Numbered from the stretch's first letter, positions 1 through 9,126 are shown. The stretch: 64,000 nucleotides of DNA from Nonomuraea aurantiaca (GCF_020215705.1 NZ_JAIWNB010000003.1:428998-492997); one strand, 5' to 3'. Numbers and translations: made by a program. Notes: generated from the letters alone by a model not told the origin.

Positions 1-1614
1 GCCGACCCCATCCGGTTGAGCAAGGCCATCAGCAGGCTGGGCAAGTACGCCCTGGTACGGATCGACTCCGGCACAGCGGGGGAGCGCACGCTGCAGGTCC
101 ACCGGCTGATCCAGGCACTGCTGCGTGAGGAGCTCACCTCCGAGACCCGGCACGAGATCCGGTCCGAGGTCCACTCCCTGCTCGTCGGAGCCGCTCCGAA
201 GGGTCCCGACGATCCCGCGAACTGGTCGGTCTACGAAGGGCTGCTGGCCCATGTCGGGCCGGCCCGGGTGGCGGAGAGCCGCCGGGAGGACGTACGCGAT
301 TTCGCGCTCGACGTCCTGACCTACCTGAGCGCTTCCGGCAACCACCAGGCGACGCAGAGCCATGTCGAGACGTTCCTGCGGCAGTGGACCGCCGACTCCG
401 GGCCTGAAGACCCGCACGTGCTCCGCGCGCAGCGGGCGCGGGGTGACCTGCTGCGTGGTCTGGGCCGCTACAACGAGGCATTCGAGCTCAATTCGGCCAC
501 GCTGGTCACCATGCGGCGCACGATGGGCAACGAGCACCGTGACACTCTGGCTCTTCTCAACGGCCTAGGCGCCGACCTGCGGGCCCGGGGCCTGTTCCTT
601 GACGCGCGCGACCATGACGCCGACTCCGTGCGGCTGCACAAGTCGGTGCTGGGGGATGGCCACGTGCTCACGCTCCGCGCCATCAACAACCTGGCGATCG
701 ATTACGGCCTCACCAGCGACTACCGAGGGTCGAGGGCGCTGCTGGACGAGGCGCTCAGGACGGCGCAGCTGCCTGGCCAGGGCGTGAGCAGGGGCACTGT
801 GCTGAATCTGTGGACCGGCCTGGGCCGGGCGGTCCGGCAGTGCGGCGACTATGTCGAGGCCTGCGACGTGGGGGAGGACGCGCTGGCCTACGGTCGTGAG
901 CTGCTGGACCCCGACCATCCCCGCATTCTGCTCACACAGAAGGACCTCGCCATCGCCCAGCTCCGGTCGGGAGAGCTCGCCGACGCCCTCGAACTGGCCA
1001 GAGACGTGCACGCGCGCTACGTGCGTGTCTACGATCTCGACCATCCGGGCACGCTCGCCGCCGCCACCAGCCTGTCGAACTGCCTGCGCCACAACGGTCA
1101 TCTGGAGGAGGCGCTCGTCCTGGCCTCCGACACCATGGAGCGTAACCCGAACATGTACGGGCCGGAGCACCCGTACAACTATGGCTGCGTCAGCAACGTG
1201 GCGCTCCTGCACCGCGTGCTCGGCCGGCCGCAGGCCGCGCGGGAGTTGAACGAGCAGGCGCTGGAGGGCCTCGAAAGAAGACTGGGCCGGGACCACCACT
1301 ATGCCCTGACCGTCGCCGTCAACCTCGCCAGCGATCTCGCCGCACTCGGCGACCTCAAGGCGGCCTGCACGCTCGGCAAGGACACCCACCAGCGGCTGAG
1401 CAGGCTGCTCGGTGACCGTCACCCCACGACCTTGGCCGCCGCCGCCAACCTGGCCGCCGACCTGGCCGCGGCCGGGCATCAAGAGGAGTCCCAGGCCCTT
1501 TTCGAGGAGACGATGAGGCTCTTCGCCGAGACGCTGGGGCCGGAGCACCGGGACGCGCAGGTGGCCGGCGAAGGCCGGCACCTCGACTGCGACTTCGACC
1601 CGCCGCCGATCTAG
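1..1614 (+). CDS. fxsT: FxsT-like tetratricopeptide protein, 3' part (gene starts before the window)
   Basis: The frame is open from base 1, so this is the C-terminal 537 residues of a longer protein. It starts in a winged-helix-like stretch (LGKYALVRID, LQVHRLIQALLREEL) typical of the end of an NB-ARC/STAND ATPase module. A DPANW segment follows, and then a long array of TPR units from about residue 130 onwards, each carrying variants of the GxxHPxTLxxxxNLAxxL pattern. This order matches the TPR component of FxSxx-COOH peptide systems as known from the family, and the convergent neighbour is an FxsB-type radical SAM maturase, which supports the call. In such systems the TPR protein is thought to be regulatory or scaffolding; its exact role is not established. 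A different NB-ARC/TPR signalling protein is the alternative. Confidence 0.72.
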   Translation, partial: ADPIRLSKAISRLGKYALVRIDSGTAGERTLQVHRLIQALLREELTSETRHEIRSEVHSLLVGAAPKGPDDPANWSVYEGLLAHVGPARVAESRREDVRDFALDVLTYLSASGNHQATQSHVETFLRQWTADSGPEDPHVLRAQRARGDLLRGLGRYNEAFELNSATLVTMRRTMGNEHRDTLALLNGLGADLRARGLFLDARDHDADSVRLHKSVLGDGHVLTLRAINNLAIDYGLTSDYRGSRALLDEALRTAQLPGQGVSRGTVLNLWTGLGRAVRQCGDYVEACDVGEDALAYGRELLDPDHPRILLTQKDLAIAQLRSGELADALELARDVHARYVRVYDLDHPGTLAAATSLSNCLRHNGHLEEALVLASDTMERNPNMYGPEHPYNYGCVSNVALLHRVLGRPQAARELNEQALEGLERRLGRDHHYALTVAVNLASDLAALGDLKAACTLGKDTHQRLSRLLGDRHPTTLAAAANLAADLAAAGHQEESQALFEETMRLFAETLGPEHRDAQVAGEGRHLDCDFDPPPI

Positions 1615-1673
1615 CCAATCCATCGCCGGGCCGGCGGATCCACCGCCGCTCTAGCCGCTCCACCGTCGCGAGC

Positions 1674-2906
1674 TCATCGGGCGGGGCCCGCCGGGGCGGA
1701 CCTCGCCAGGAGGGCCACGTCGTCGCTCACCACGTCCCGGATGTGGGTGATCAGCCGGTACAGGTCGCGGCAGTAGACGGACGGATTGCGGAACCCGCTG
1801 CCCGACCGGTAGCGATGCGGATAGAGCCCGCCGCCGCAGACCCGCGCGATCTCGCAGGACGCGCACTCGCCCGACAGCGCCCTGGCGCCGATCTGCCGGG
1901 CGGCGACGGACGGCAGGAGCAGCGCCGTGTCGAAGGAGTCGCGGAAGGTGTGCAGCGGGGTGCCCGTCGCGCCCTCGTACGCGGACTTGAGCGTGTCGAC
2001 CTGCTCGATGCTGCCGTCCGTCTCCACCACCACGACCGCCACGGGTGACAGGCCGATCGCCTCGCTGCGCGACGGCCGGCCGAAGAGCAGCCGGATGATC
2101 TCGCCGAACAGCCTGATCTGCGTCTCACGCACGGGCGCCGCGTACCACCGGTCGAAGACGGCGACGAGCCAGTCGCCGTACGGCGTGGTCCAGCGTGAGT
2201 GACCCGGCGGCGGGGCGTCCCAGTTCCCGTGCGGCAGCAGGAAATCGATCATCGGCGGACGGAACTCCAGCAGCGCCTTGTACGTGACGACGGGGTCGTT
2301 GGCCAGGTCCAGCGTGCACAGCAGGCCGCCGAACAGGTGGCGGTACCCGGAGGCCGTCAGCCGTTCGAGCCCGGCACGTACCTCCGCGTGGGTGCCCTTG
2401 CCCGTCGCGCGGCGCCGGTGGCGGTCGTGCCCCTCGGCGTCGCCGTCCAGGCTGACTCCGACGTGCACGTCCAGTTCGGCGAACAGGCTCAGGAACGCCT
2501 CATCGAGCAGGACGCCATTGGTCTGCGCCTGCACCACGAGTTCGACCTCGCCGAGGGCCTCGCGCAGCGCGGTCACCGCGTAACGCGTGTGCTCGATGCC
2601 CGCCAGCAAGGGCTCGCCGCCGTGGAGGATGATCTCGACGCTCTTCAGGCCGTGCGTCGTGGCGTGCTCGGCTATGCGGCCGGCCACCCGGTCGATCGTC
2701 ACGCGGGCCATTCGACGTGGTTGGCGGCGCCAGCCCTGGTCGGCCATCTCGTACATGTAGCAGTAGTCGCAGGCCAGATTGCAGCGGCTGTGCAGCTTGA
2801 GAATGAACTGCCGGAACGGAGTCGGGCGCCATCCCTGCTGCAGGAGTTCTTCCACGTTGAGATTCGCGGGCCATTCGGCATCGCTCGACCCGGCGTCCTC
2901 TGCCAC
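1674..2906 (-). CDS. fxsB: FxsB-family radical SAM/SPASM peptide maturase
   Basis: The 410-residue protein has the radical SAM cluster motif CxxxCxxC at residues 42-49 (CNLACDYC), followed by YMYEMADQGW, a signature of FxsB-type enzymes. The C-terminal part contains a cysteine-rich SPASM-like block (GECASCEIARVCGGG and a later Cys), which would bind auxiliary iron-sulfur clusters. Family members install side-chain crosslinks in short peptides ending in FxSxx. It starts at GTG 2906 and converges on the fxsT-like gene with a 59-base gap. I searched both strands upstream of it (2907-3157) for a small ORF ending in F-x-S-x-x and found none, so the substrate gene is not adjacent. The family call is firm; the substrate is unknown. 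Confidence 0.88.
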   Translation of the reverse strand: MAEDAGSSDAEWPANLNVEELLQQGWRPTPFRQFILKLHSRCNLACDYCYMYEMADQGWRRQPRRMARVTIDRVAGRIAEHATTHGLKSVEIILHGGEPLLAGIEHTRYAVTALREALGEVELVVQAQTNGVLLDEAFLSLFAELDVHVGVSLDGDAEGHDRHRRRATGKGTHAEVRAGLERLTASGYRHLFGGLLCTLDLANDPVVTYKALLEFRPPMIDFLLPHGNWDAPPPGHSRWTTPYGDWLVAVFDRWYAAPVRETQIRLFGEIIRLLFGRPSRSEAIGLSPVAVVVVETDGSIEQVDTLKSAYEGATGTPLHTFRDSFDTALLLPSVAARQIGARALSGECASCEIARVCGGGLYPHRYRSGSGFRNPSVYCRDLYRLITHIRDVVSDDVALLARSAPAGPAR

Positions 2907-3045
2907 GCGGATCAGCTCCCCGTCGGAGATTGTGGGCGGTATGTCGCCCGGAAACCGGGATTCCCGCTAGAGGTGATCATCAAACGTGTGAGTGCGGGCC
3001 GGCCGCCTGTCCGTCGGCCACGCTGCGATCACGGGTCTCCGGCCG

Positions 3046-3060
3046 GGTGAACGTTTCACC
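3046..3060. promoter_or_regulatory. Inverted repeat GGTGAA-CGT-TTCACC upstream of the GH43 gene
   Basis: A perfect 6-base inverted repeat around a CGT centre lies in the gap between fxsB and the GH43 gene. The AACGTT core resembles LacI-family operators. It could serve either divergent gene; function is inferred from position and symmetry only. Confidence 0.35.
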
Positions 3061-3158
3061 GGCCACACCTGAGCTGACCCGGTAAGACCCGGAGGGCCCG
3101 CGCCCGTGCCTTGACGGTCCCCGTACGGCCGAGAAGACTCACCGGCGATCCCCTCAAG

Positions 3159-3172
3159 TGTTAGCGATAACA
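3159..3172. promoter_or_regulatory. LacI-type operator TGTTAGCGATAACA just before the GH43 start
   Basis: Twelve of the 14 bases are symmetric (TGTTA-nnnn-TAACA with a CG centre). TGTTAGCGnTAACA-like sites are common in front of actinobacterial polysaccharide-degradation genes controlled by LacI-family repressors (family knowledge). It ends 12 bases before ATG 3185 and overlaps the longer in-frame GTG 3158 start, which argues for the shorter start. Confidence 0.6.
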
Positions 3173-3184
3173 GCGAGGTGGCAC

Positions 3185-4156
3185 ATGGCGCGCCCCATCG
3201 TCTCCCTGGTGACCGTGCTGGTCGTGGCGATGGCGGCGGCGGTGATCGCCGTCCGTCCGGCCGGTGCGGCCGCGTATCCCAATCCCGGGTACGTGACCGG
3301 CAGCATCGGCGTGCACGATCCGTCGGTGGTGAAGACGTCGAGCGGTTACCTCCTGGCCAATACCGGCGACAACATCGCGCTCAAGACGTCCACCGACCGC
3401 ACGGCCTGGCGGGACGCGGGCGTGGCCTTCCCCGGCGGCGCGTCGTGGACGCTGCCGTACACCGGGGGCGGCGCCAGTCTGTGGGCGCCGGACATCTCCC
3501 GTCACAACGGCAAGTACTACATGTACTACGCCGCCTCCACGTTCGGCTCCCGCAACTCGGTGATCTTCCTGGCCACCAGTGCCACCGGTGCCTCGGGTAC
3601 CTGGGCCAACCAGGGCCTGGTCATTTCCACCATCTCCTCCAGCAGCTACAACGCGATCGACCCCAACCTGGTCACGGACGCCGCCGGCAACTGGTGGCTG
3701 TCCTTCGGCTCGTTCTGGACCGGCATCAAGCTGATCCCGCTCAACTCCTCGACGGGGCTGCGTAGCGGGAGCGCGCTCTACTCGATCGCGCAGCGCACCG
3801 GCGGCAGTACGGCCGTGGAGGCGCCGTTCATCTTCCGGCACGGGTCGTACTACTACCTGTGGGTCTCGTTCGACCTGTGCTGCCGGGGCGCGTCCAGCAC
3901 CTACCGGATCATGGTCGGCCGGTCGACCAGCGTCACCGGCCCGTACGTGGACCGCAACGGCACCGCCATGACCTCCGGCGGCGGCACGCAGGTCCTCGCC
4001 GGGCACGGCGGTGTCCACGGGCCTGGTCATCAGGCGGTGATCGCGGACAGCGACGCCGACGTCCTCTTCTACCACTATTACGCCGACAACGGCGCCTCGC
4101 TGCTGGGCATCAACCTCATCGGCTACGACAGCGCGGGCTGGCCCTACGTCTACTGA
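3185..4156 (+). CDS. Secreted GH43 arabinan endo-1,5-alpha-L-arabinosidase
   Basis: The 323-residue protein has a Sec signal peptide (MARPIVSLVTVLVVAMAAAV, cleavage after GAAA) and a complete GH43 five-bladed beta-propeller. The three acidic catalytic positions expected for GH43 are visible: Asp in VHDPSVV near the N-terminus, Asp in NAIDPNLV, and Glu in TAVEAPFIF. This pattern with SLWAPDISRHNGKYYMYY fits the extracellular endo-arabinanases, which cut alpha-1,5-arabinan side chains of pectin. ATG 3185 was chosen because a GAGGTGG ribosome-binding site sits 5 bases upstream and a signal peptide starts directly there; the GTG at 3158 would put a repressor site inside the coding region. It lies 21 bases upstream of the rhamnogalacturonan lyase and is probably cotranscribed with it. 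Confidence 0.9.
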   Translation: MARPIVSLVTVLVVAMAAAVIAVRPAGAAAYPNPGYVTGSIGVHDPSVVKTSSGYLLANTGDNIALKTSTDRTAWRDAGVAFPGGASWTLPYTGGGASLWAPDISRHNGKYYMYYAASTFGSRNSVIFLATSATGASGTWANQGLVISTISSSSYNAIDPNLVTDAAGNWWLSFGSFWTGIKLIPLNSSTGLRSGSALYSIAQRTGGSTAVEAPFIFRHGSYYYLWVSFDLCCRGASSTYRIMVGRSTSVTGPYVDRNGTAMTSGGGTQVLAGHGGVHGPGHQAVIADSDADVLFYHYYADNGASLLGINLIGYDSAGWPYVY

Positions 4157-4177
4157 TCAGGTTCGAAAGGAGCAGGC

Positions 4178-6022
4178 ATGCTTCCCGCGCGACGACGCCC
4201 CATCTCTCTCGTGATCGCCGTGGTCCTCGCCCTGGCCGGAACCATGGACGTCGGCACCGCGTCAGCCGCCGCCGCGGCCAGGCAGGTGGAGAACCTGGAT
4301 CGCGGCCTGATCAGCGTCCATTCCGGCAGCGGCAACCTGGTCTCCTGGCGGCTGCTCGGCGGCGAGAGCATGAGCACGGGTTTCAACCTCTATCGCGGCA
4401 CGACCCTGCTGACCTCATCGCCCATCACGAACTCGACGAACTACCTGGACTCCGGCGCCGCGGCGACGTCCACGTACACCGTGCGGGCGGTGGTCGGCGG
4501 GGTGGAGCAGGCGCCCTCCGCGGCGGCGACGCAGTTCGCCAACGGGTACCTGGACGTCCCGATCCAGCGGCCCGCCGGCGGCACCACGCCTGACGGGGTC
4601 GCCTACACCTACAGCGCGAACGACGCGAGCGTGGGTGACCTGGACGGTGACGGCCGCTACGAGTTCGTGCTCAAGTGGGATCCGTCCAACGCCAAGGACA
4701 ACTCCCAGTCCGGCTACACCGGCAACGTGTACGTGGACGCGTACCGGCTGAACGGGACCCGGCTGTGGCGCGTCGACCTGGGCCGCAACATTCGCGCGGG
4801 GGCGCACTACACCCAGTTCCAGGTGTACGACTACGACGGCGACGGCCGGGCCGAGGTCGCGATGAAGACCGCCGACGGGAGCGTGGACGGCACCGGCAGG
4901 GTCATCGGTTCGGCGTCCGCGGACTACCGGAACTCCTCCGGCTACGTCCTGTCCGGGCCCGAATTTCTGACCATGTTCAACGGCCAGACCGGGGCGGCCA
5001 TGTCCACCGTCACCTACAACCCGCCGCGCGGGACCGTGTCCAGCTGGGGCGACTCCTACGGCAACCGGGTCGACCGGTTCCTGGCCGGCACGGCGTACCT
5101 GGACGGGCAGCGGCCCAGCCTGATCATGGCGCGGGGCTACTACACGCGTACGGTGATCGCCGCGTGGGACTTCCGCAACGGAGCGTTGACGCAGCGATGG
5201 ACGTTCGACTCCAAGGTGTCCGGCTCCCAGTACGAGGGGCAGGGCAACCACCAGCTGTCGATCGCGGACGCCGACGCCGACGGCAAGGACGAGATCATCT
5301 ACGGCTCGGAGGCGATCGACGACAACGGGAGCCCGCTGTGGAACACGCGGCTCTTCCACGGTGACGCGCTGCACGTCGGCGACCTGATCCCGGCCCGCTC
5401 CGGCCTGGAGGTCTTCAAGCCGCACGAGAACACCAACCAGCCGGCCACCTCGATGGTCGACGCCCGGACCGGCGCCGTCATCTGGACGAACCCCTCCTGC
5501 GGGTGCGACAACGGGCGCGGCGTGTCCGACGACGTGTACGCGGGCAGCGCGGGCGCCGAATCGTGGTCGGCGGCCGTCTCGGGGCTGTTCAACACCTCCG
5601 GCGCGAACATCGGCCGCAAGCCGGGCTCGATCAACTTCCTCGTCTGGTGGGACGCCGACCCGGTCCGCGAGCTGCTCGACGGCACGCACATCGACAAGTA
5701 CGGCACCGGCGCCGACACCCGCCTGCTCACCGGTTCGGGCGTGCACGCCAACAACGGCACCAAGTCGACCCCCTCCCTGTCCGCCGACATGTTCGGCGAC
5801 TGGCGCGAGGAGGTCGTCTGGCCGACGACCTCGGAGACGGCGCTGCGGATCTACAGCACCCCCATCGTGACGACCCGGCGGCTGTGGACCCTCATGCACG
5901 ACCCGCAGTATCGGGTGGCGATCGCCTGGCAGAACACCGCCTACAACCAGCCGCCGCACCCGAGCTACTTCATCGGGAACGGCATGTCCACCCCGGCACA
6001 GCCGGACATCTACGCACGCTGA
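4178..6022 (+). CDS. Secreted PL11 rhamnogalacturonan lyase
   Basis: The 614-residue protein carries an N-terminal signal peptide ending in TASAAAAA. It then has the PL11 hallmarks: RQVENLDRGLISV, a fibronectin-like beta domain, and repeated DxDGDGRxE calcium-binding blades (VGDLDGDGRYEFVLKWDP, YDYDGDGRAEVAMKTADG, ADADADGKDEIIYGSEA). Length and order match the YesW/YesX group, which cleave the rhamnosyl-galacturonic backbone of rhamnogalacturonan I by beta-elimination outside the cell. Endo or exo action cannot be told from sequence alone here. It follows the arabinanase by 21 bases, so the pair would remove arabinan side chains and cut the backbone together. Confidence 0.93.
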   Translation: MLPARRRPISLVIAVVLALAGTMDVGTASAAAAARQVENLDRGLISVHSGSGNLVSWRLLGGESMSTGFNLYRGTTLLTSSPITNSTNYLDSGAAATSTYTVRAVVGGVEQAPSAAATQFANGYLDVPIQRPAGGTTPDGVAYTYSANDASVGDLDGDGRYEFVLKWDPSNAKDNSQSGYTGNVYVDAYRLNGTRLWRVDLGRNIRAGAHYTQFQVYDYDGDGRAEVAMKTADGSVDGTGRVIGSASADYRNSSGYVLSGPEFLTMFNGQTGAAMSTVTYNPPRGTVSSWGDSYGNRVDRFLAGTAYLDGQRPSLIMARGYYTRTVIAAWDFRNGALTQRWTFDSKVSGSQYEGQGNHQLSIADADADGKDEIIYGSEAIDDNGSPLWNTRLFHGDALHVGDLIPARSGLEVFKPHENTNQPATSMVDARTGAVIWTNPSCGCDNGRGVSDDVYAGSAGAESWSAAVSGLFNTSGANIGRKPGSINFLVWWDADPVRELLDGTHIDKYGTGADTRLLTGSGVHANNGTKSTPSLSADMFGDWREEVVWPTTSETALRIYSTPIVTTRRLWTLMHDPQYRVAIAWQNTAYNQPPHPSYFIGNGMSTPAQPDIYAR

Positions 6023-6108
6023 CAGCGGCCGGCTGTGCAACTTCCGTGGCAGGTGATGTACAACCCCGGTTTGATGCGCCCCGGCCGGTCCCGGAGTTAG
6101 CGTGGCGG

Positions 6109-7305
6109 ATGCCCATCAGCGCCGCATCACTCGTCCGGCGAGTGTCCGCGGTCAACCCCCTGCTCCTCGACGGCGCCCTGGCCCTGGCGCTGGTCGTCGG
6201 GACCTGGCTGTGGGAGCTGTACGACCCGGGCAAGGGGCGGCCCCCGGACACGCTGTCGCTGTCCCTGACCGTGCTGGTGAACGCGCCGCTGGCAGTGCGC
6301 AGGCGGGCGCCCGTCGCCGTCCTGGTGGTCTCCACCGGGGCGGCGCTGGTCTACCACATGCTGGGCTACCACCTCGGGCTCAACAGCATGGGGCCGCTGG
6401 TGACGCTCTACACCGTCGCCGCCCACCGGTCCTGGGCGTTCACCCTGGCCGGGACGGCGCTGATCGTGACGGAGTGGACGCAGGCGTCGGTCCGCCAGCC
6501 CGACGTCGCGCTGTGGTCGGCGTTGGGGCAGTCGTTCCTGGTAGCGGTCTACGCCGTGGGCGCGGGCACGAGCACGCGGTTGCTGGCCGAACGTACCCGG
6601 CAGCTCGCCGTGCTGGCCGCCCAGCTCCACCGGGAGCAGGACGCCGCCGCCCGCCGCGCCGTCACCCACGAACGGGTGCGGATCGCCCGCGAGCTGCACG
6701 ACGTCGTCGCCCATCACATGTCGGTGATCTCCGTGCAGGCGGGGCTCGGCCGCTACGTCGCCCTGTCCGACCCGGCCACCGCGCACGCCACGCTGGGGGT
6801 CATCGCCGACACCAGCCACGAGGCGCTGGCCGAGATGCGGCGGCTGCTGTCGATCCTGCGGATCGAGGCCGACGACGAGGACGAAGGGCTCTACACCACG
6901 GCCCCCGGCCTGCAGAGCCTCGAACCCCTGGCGGAGCGGATCCGCGCGGCCGGTCTGCCGCTCACGGTGATCGTCGAGGGAGAGGCCAGACCGCTGCCGC
7001 CCGGCCTGGACATGTGCGCCTACCGCATCGTCCAGGAGTCCCTGACCAACGTGCTGAAGCACGCCGGTCGCGCCCGGGTGGAGATCCGGGTGACGTACGG
7101 CCCCGCCACGCTGGCCCTTCGCGTGACTGACGACGGCGCCGCGCCCACCGGGAGCTCCCGGTCCGGCGGTCACGGGTTGATCGGCATGGCCGAACGTGTC
7201 AGGCTCTACCAAGGGAAGATCAGCGCGGGGCCGCTGCCACCGGGTGGGTTCGAGGTGCTGGCGGTCTTTCCGCTGCCACCGCCCGACGATGATCCGCCAG
7301 ACTGA
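6109..7305 (+). CDS. Two-component sensor histidine kinase, NarL/DesK type
   Basis: The 398-residue protein has about four hydrophobic membrane segments in residues 15-155 and no clear extracellular sensor domain. A HisKA_3 dimerisation helix follows with the phosphorylatable His near residue 197 (RIARELHDVVAHHMSVISVQ). The C-terminal HATPase_c domain shows the N box (IVQESLTNVLKHAG) and G box (GHGLIGMAERV). ATG 6109 begins a plausible N-terminus; longer forms read into the upstream lyase in another frame. The cognate LuxR-type regulator follows after 16 bases. The signal sensed is not deducible; location inside the pectin region is suggestive only. Confidence 0.93.
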   Translation: MPISAASLVRRVSAVNPLLLDGALALALVVGTWLWELYDPGKGRPPDTLSLSLTVLVNAPLAVRRRAPVAVLVVSTGAALVYHMLGYHLGLNSMGPLVTLYTVAAHRSWAFTLAGTALIVTEWTQASVRQPDVALWSALGQSFLVAVYAVGAGTSTRLLAERTRQLAVLAAQLHREQDAAARRAVTHERVRIARELHDVVAHHMSVISVQAGLGRYVALSDPATAHATLGVIADTSHEALAEMRRLLSILRIEADDEDEGLYTTAPGLQSLEPLAERIRAAGLPLTVIVEGEARPLPPGLDMCAYRIVQESLTNVLKHAGRARVEIRVTYGPATLALRVTDDGAAPTGSSRSGGHGLIGMAERVRLYQGKISAGPLPPGGFEVLAVFPLPPPDDDPPD

Positions 7306-7321
7306 CTCCCGAAGCAGGCCG

Positions 7322-7984
7322 ATGATCAGAGTGCTCGTGGTCGACGACCAGGTGCTGATCCGCGCAGGTTTGGCCGCGCTGCTGCGCGCGGCGGGCCTGG
7401 AGGTGGTGGGCGAGGCCGCCGACGGGGAGGAGGCGGTGCGCCTGGCCGCCGAGGTCAAGCCCGAGGTGATCCTGATGGACATCCGGATGCCGGGCATCAA
7501 CGGCATCACGGCCACCGAACGGATCCTGGCCGCCGCCGAGGGGGCGCCGCCCAAGGTGCTCATCCTGACCACGTTCGACCTGGACGAATACGTCTTCAAC
7601 GCGCTGCGGCTGGGCGCCAGCGGCTTCCTGCTCAAGGACACGCCGCCCGAACGCCTGATCGCCGCCATCCACACGGTCGTCTCCGGTGACATCCTGCTGG
7701 CCCCGGTCGCCACCAAGAGGCTGATCGAGGCGTTCGTCGACCCGCCGCCGGTCGCCGAGACTCCGCCACCGGCTCTCGACCGCCTGACCAGCCGCGAGAC
7801 CGAGGTGCTCGGCCTGGTCGGTCACGCCCTGTCCAACAAGGAGATCGCCGAGCGGCTGTCGGTGAGCGAGGGCACCGTCAAGACCCACCTCAACCGCCTG
7901 ATGGCCAAGCTGGGACTGACCAGCCGCGCCCAGGTGATCGTCCTGTCCTACGACTGCGGCCTGGTGAGACCAGCCTCGCGTTAG
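7322..7984 (+). CDS. LuxR/NarL-type response regulator
   Basis: The 220-residue protein has a receiver domain with the acidic pocket VVDDQ near residues 7-10, phospho-acceptor Asp53 (LMDIRMPG) and a conserved Lys in FLLKD. A C-terminal LuxR helix-turn-helix follows (LTSRETEVLGLVGHALSNKE through TVKTHLNRLMAKL). ATG 7322 matches the domain start; in-frame codons further upstream lie in the kinase gene. It is cotranscribed with the kinase ending 16 bases earlier. Targets are unknown. Confidence 0.94.
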   Translation: MIRVLVVDDQVLIRAGLAALLRAAGLEVVGEAADGEEAVRLAAEVKPEVILMDIRMPGINGITATERILAAAEGAPPKVLILTTFDLDEYVFNALRLGASGFLLKDTPPERLIAAIHTVVSGDILLAPVATKRLIEAFVDPPPVAETPPPALDRLTSRETEVLGLVGHALSNKEIAERLSVSEGTVKTHLNRLMAKLGLTSRAQVIVLSYDCGLVRPASR

Positions 7985-8004
7985 CCCGTTTGACAATCCC
8001 CCTC

Positions 8005-8050
8005 TTGACACTGTGAGGCGCTGATGGTTTTGTGCCTCATACGTATTAGA
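8005..8050 (+). promoter_or_regulatory. Promoter and operator of the LacI gene
   Basis: A TTGACA hexamer at 8005-8010 is a good -35 candidate, though no strong -10 is seen. The palindrome ATACGTAT at 8039-8046 lies inside CATACGTATTAG (8038-8049). That 12-mer differs by two bases from AATACGAATTAG in front of the downstream ABC operon, which suggests one regulator acting on both, probably the LacI protein encoded here. Confidence 0.5.
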
Positions 8051-8062
8051 AGGGCCCCCAAC

Positions 8063-9085
8063 ATGCGACGCAGGCCGAGTCAGCGGGACATCGCGCGAGT
8101 CGCCGGGATCTCCCAGGCGACGGTGTCCATCGTGCTCAACGGCAAGGCCGACGAGCACGGCATCGCCGCGGCCACCCGGGACAAGGTCCGTGAGGCCATG
8201 CGAGAGCTGGGCTACGTGCCGGACGTGGCGGGGCGGTCGCTGCGGGGCGGGCGCAACGGCCTGATCGGCGTGCACACCTACGAGCGGGTCTTTCCGGTAC
8301 GGACGGACGACTACTACCACGAGTTCCTGGCGGGCATCGAGGAGAAGGCCGTCGAGATGGGCCAGGACCTCGTGCTGTTCGCCTCGACCCAGCGGGAGGA
8401 CGGCACCCGCAGCATCTACGGCTCCGGCGGCAACCGGCTGCGGCTCGCCGACGGGGCGATCATCCTCGGGCTGGAGCGCAGGGACGAGGAGCTGAGCCGG
8501 CTCGCGGCGGAGGGCTTCCCGTTCGTGTTCATCGGGCGGCGCGACGTGCCCGGCGCGCAGGTGCCGTACGTGGCGGCCGACTACGCCACGGCGATCGCGG
8601 GCGTGGTGGACGAGCTGTCGTCGTACGGACATTTGCGGGTGGGCTATCTGGGGGGTGTGCTGCGCCGCGGCCCGCAGGAGGAGCGCCGGGAGGCGTTCGG
8701 CCAGTTCGCCGGGCGGGCCCGGCTGGGGGCGCCGGAGGCGCTGCTGGCACCCGAGGCGGTGACCGGCGGCCGGCTGCGGGAGCTGCTGGCCTCGGGGGTG
8801 ACGGCCCTGGTCGTCGAGAGCTTCGAGCTGGCCTCCGCCGTCGCCGCCGCGGCGGCGGGAGAAGGCGTGCGCATACCCGGCGATCTGTCGGTGGCCTGCC
8901 TCGATCTGCTTCCGGAGACGGGCCCGACCGCCGGGTGGAGTCACATCGCGGTGCCCAGGCGGGAGATGGGCGCGCGGGCGGTCGGCCTGCTGCTCGCCCT
9001 GCTCGACGGCCGGATACCGGCGGACCGGCACGAGGTCGTGGCCTGCGCGCCGCTCACGCCGGGCACCATCGGCCCACCTAGATAA
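8063..9085 (+). CDS. LacI-family transcriptional repressor
   Basis: The 340-residue protein has the LacI helix-turn-helix and hinge at residues 1-60 (QRDIARVAGISQATVSIVLN), then a periplasmic-binding-protein-like effector domain with the family pattern GFPFVFIGRR and a C-terminal dimerisation region ending in AVGLLLALLDG. ATG 8063 puts the helix-turn-helix at the usual distance from the N-terminus; an upstream in-frame ATG at 8024 would run through the operator. It sits 66 bases before a sugar ABC importer operon and likely controls it, with an oligosaccharide or its breakdown product as inducer (inference). Confidence 0.92.
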   Translation: MRRRPSQRDIARVAGISQATVSIVLNGKADEHGIAAATRDKVREAMRELGYVPDVAGRSLRGGRNGLIGVHTYERVFPVRTDDYYHEFLAGIEEKAVEMGQDLVLFASTQREDGTRSIYGSGGNRLRLADGAIILGLERRDEELSRLAAEGFPFVFIGRRDVPGAQVPYVAADYATAIAGVVDELSSYGHLRVGYLGGVLRRGPQEERREAFGQFAGRARLGAPEALLAPEAVTGGRLRELLASGVTALVVESFELASAVAAAAAGEGVRIPGDLSVACLDLLPETGPTAGWSHIAVPRREMGARAVGLLLALLDGRIPADRHEVVACAPLTPGTIGPPR

Positions 9086-9126
9086 CTCCCCGTAACCCCT
9101 TCACCCCTGACAGACGCGTGGTGGAA

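Noticed and set aside
565..1623. 352-codon open frame antisense to the TPR gene
   Set aside because: Low-information Val/Gln/Arg sequence; the opposite strand has clear TPR repeats.
1615..1673. G+C inverted repeats between fxsT and fxsB as a terminator
   Set aside because: Only short, imperfect pairings (CGCCGGGCCGGCG) were found; not convincing as a distinct terminator.
2907..3157. Search for an FxSxx-ending precursor next to fxsB
   Set aside because: No frame on either strand ends in F-x-S-x-x before a stop.
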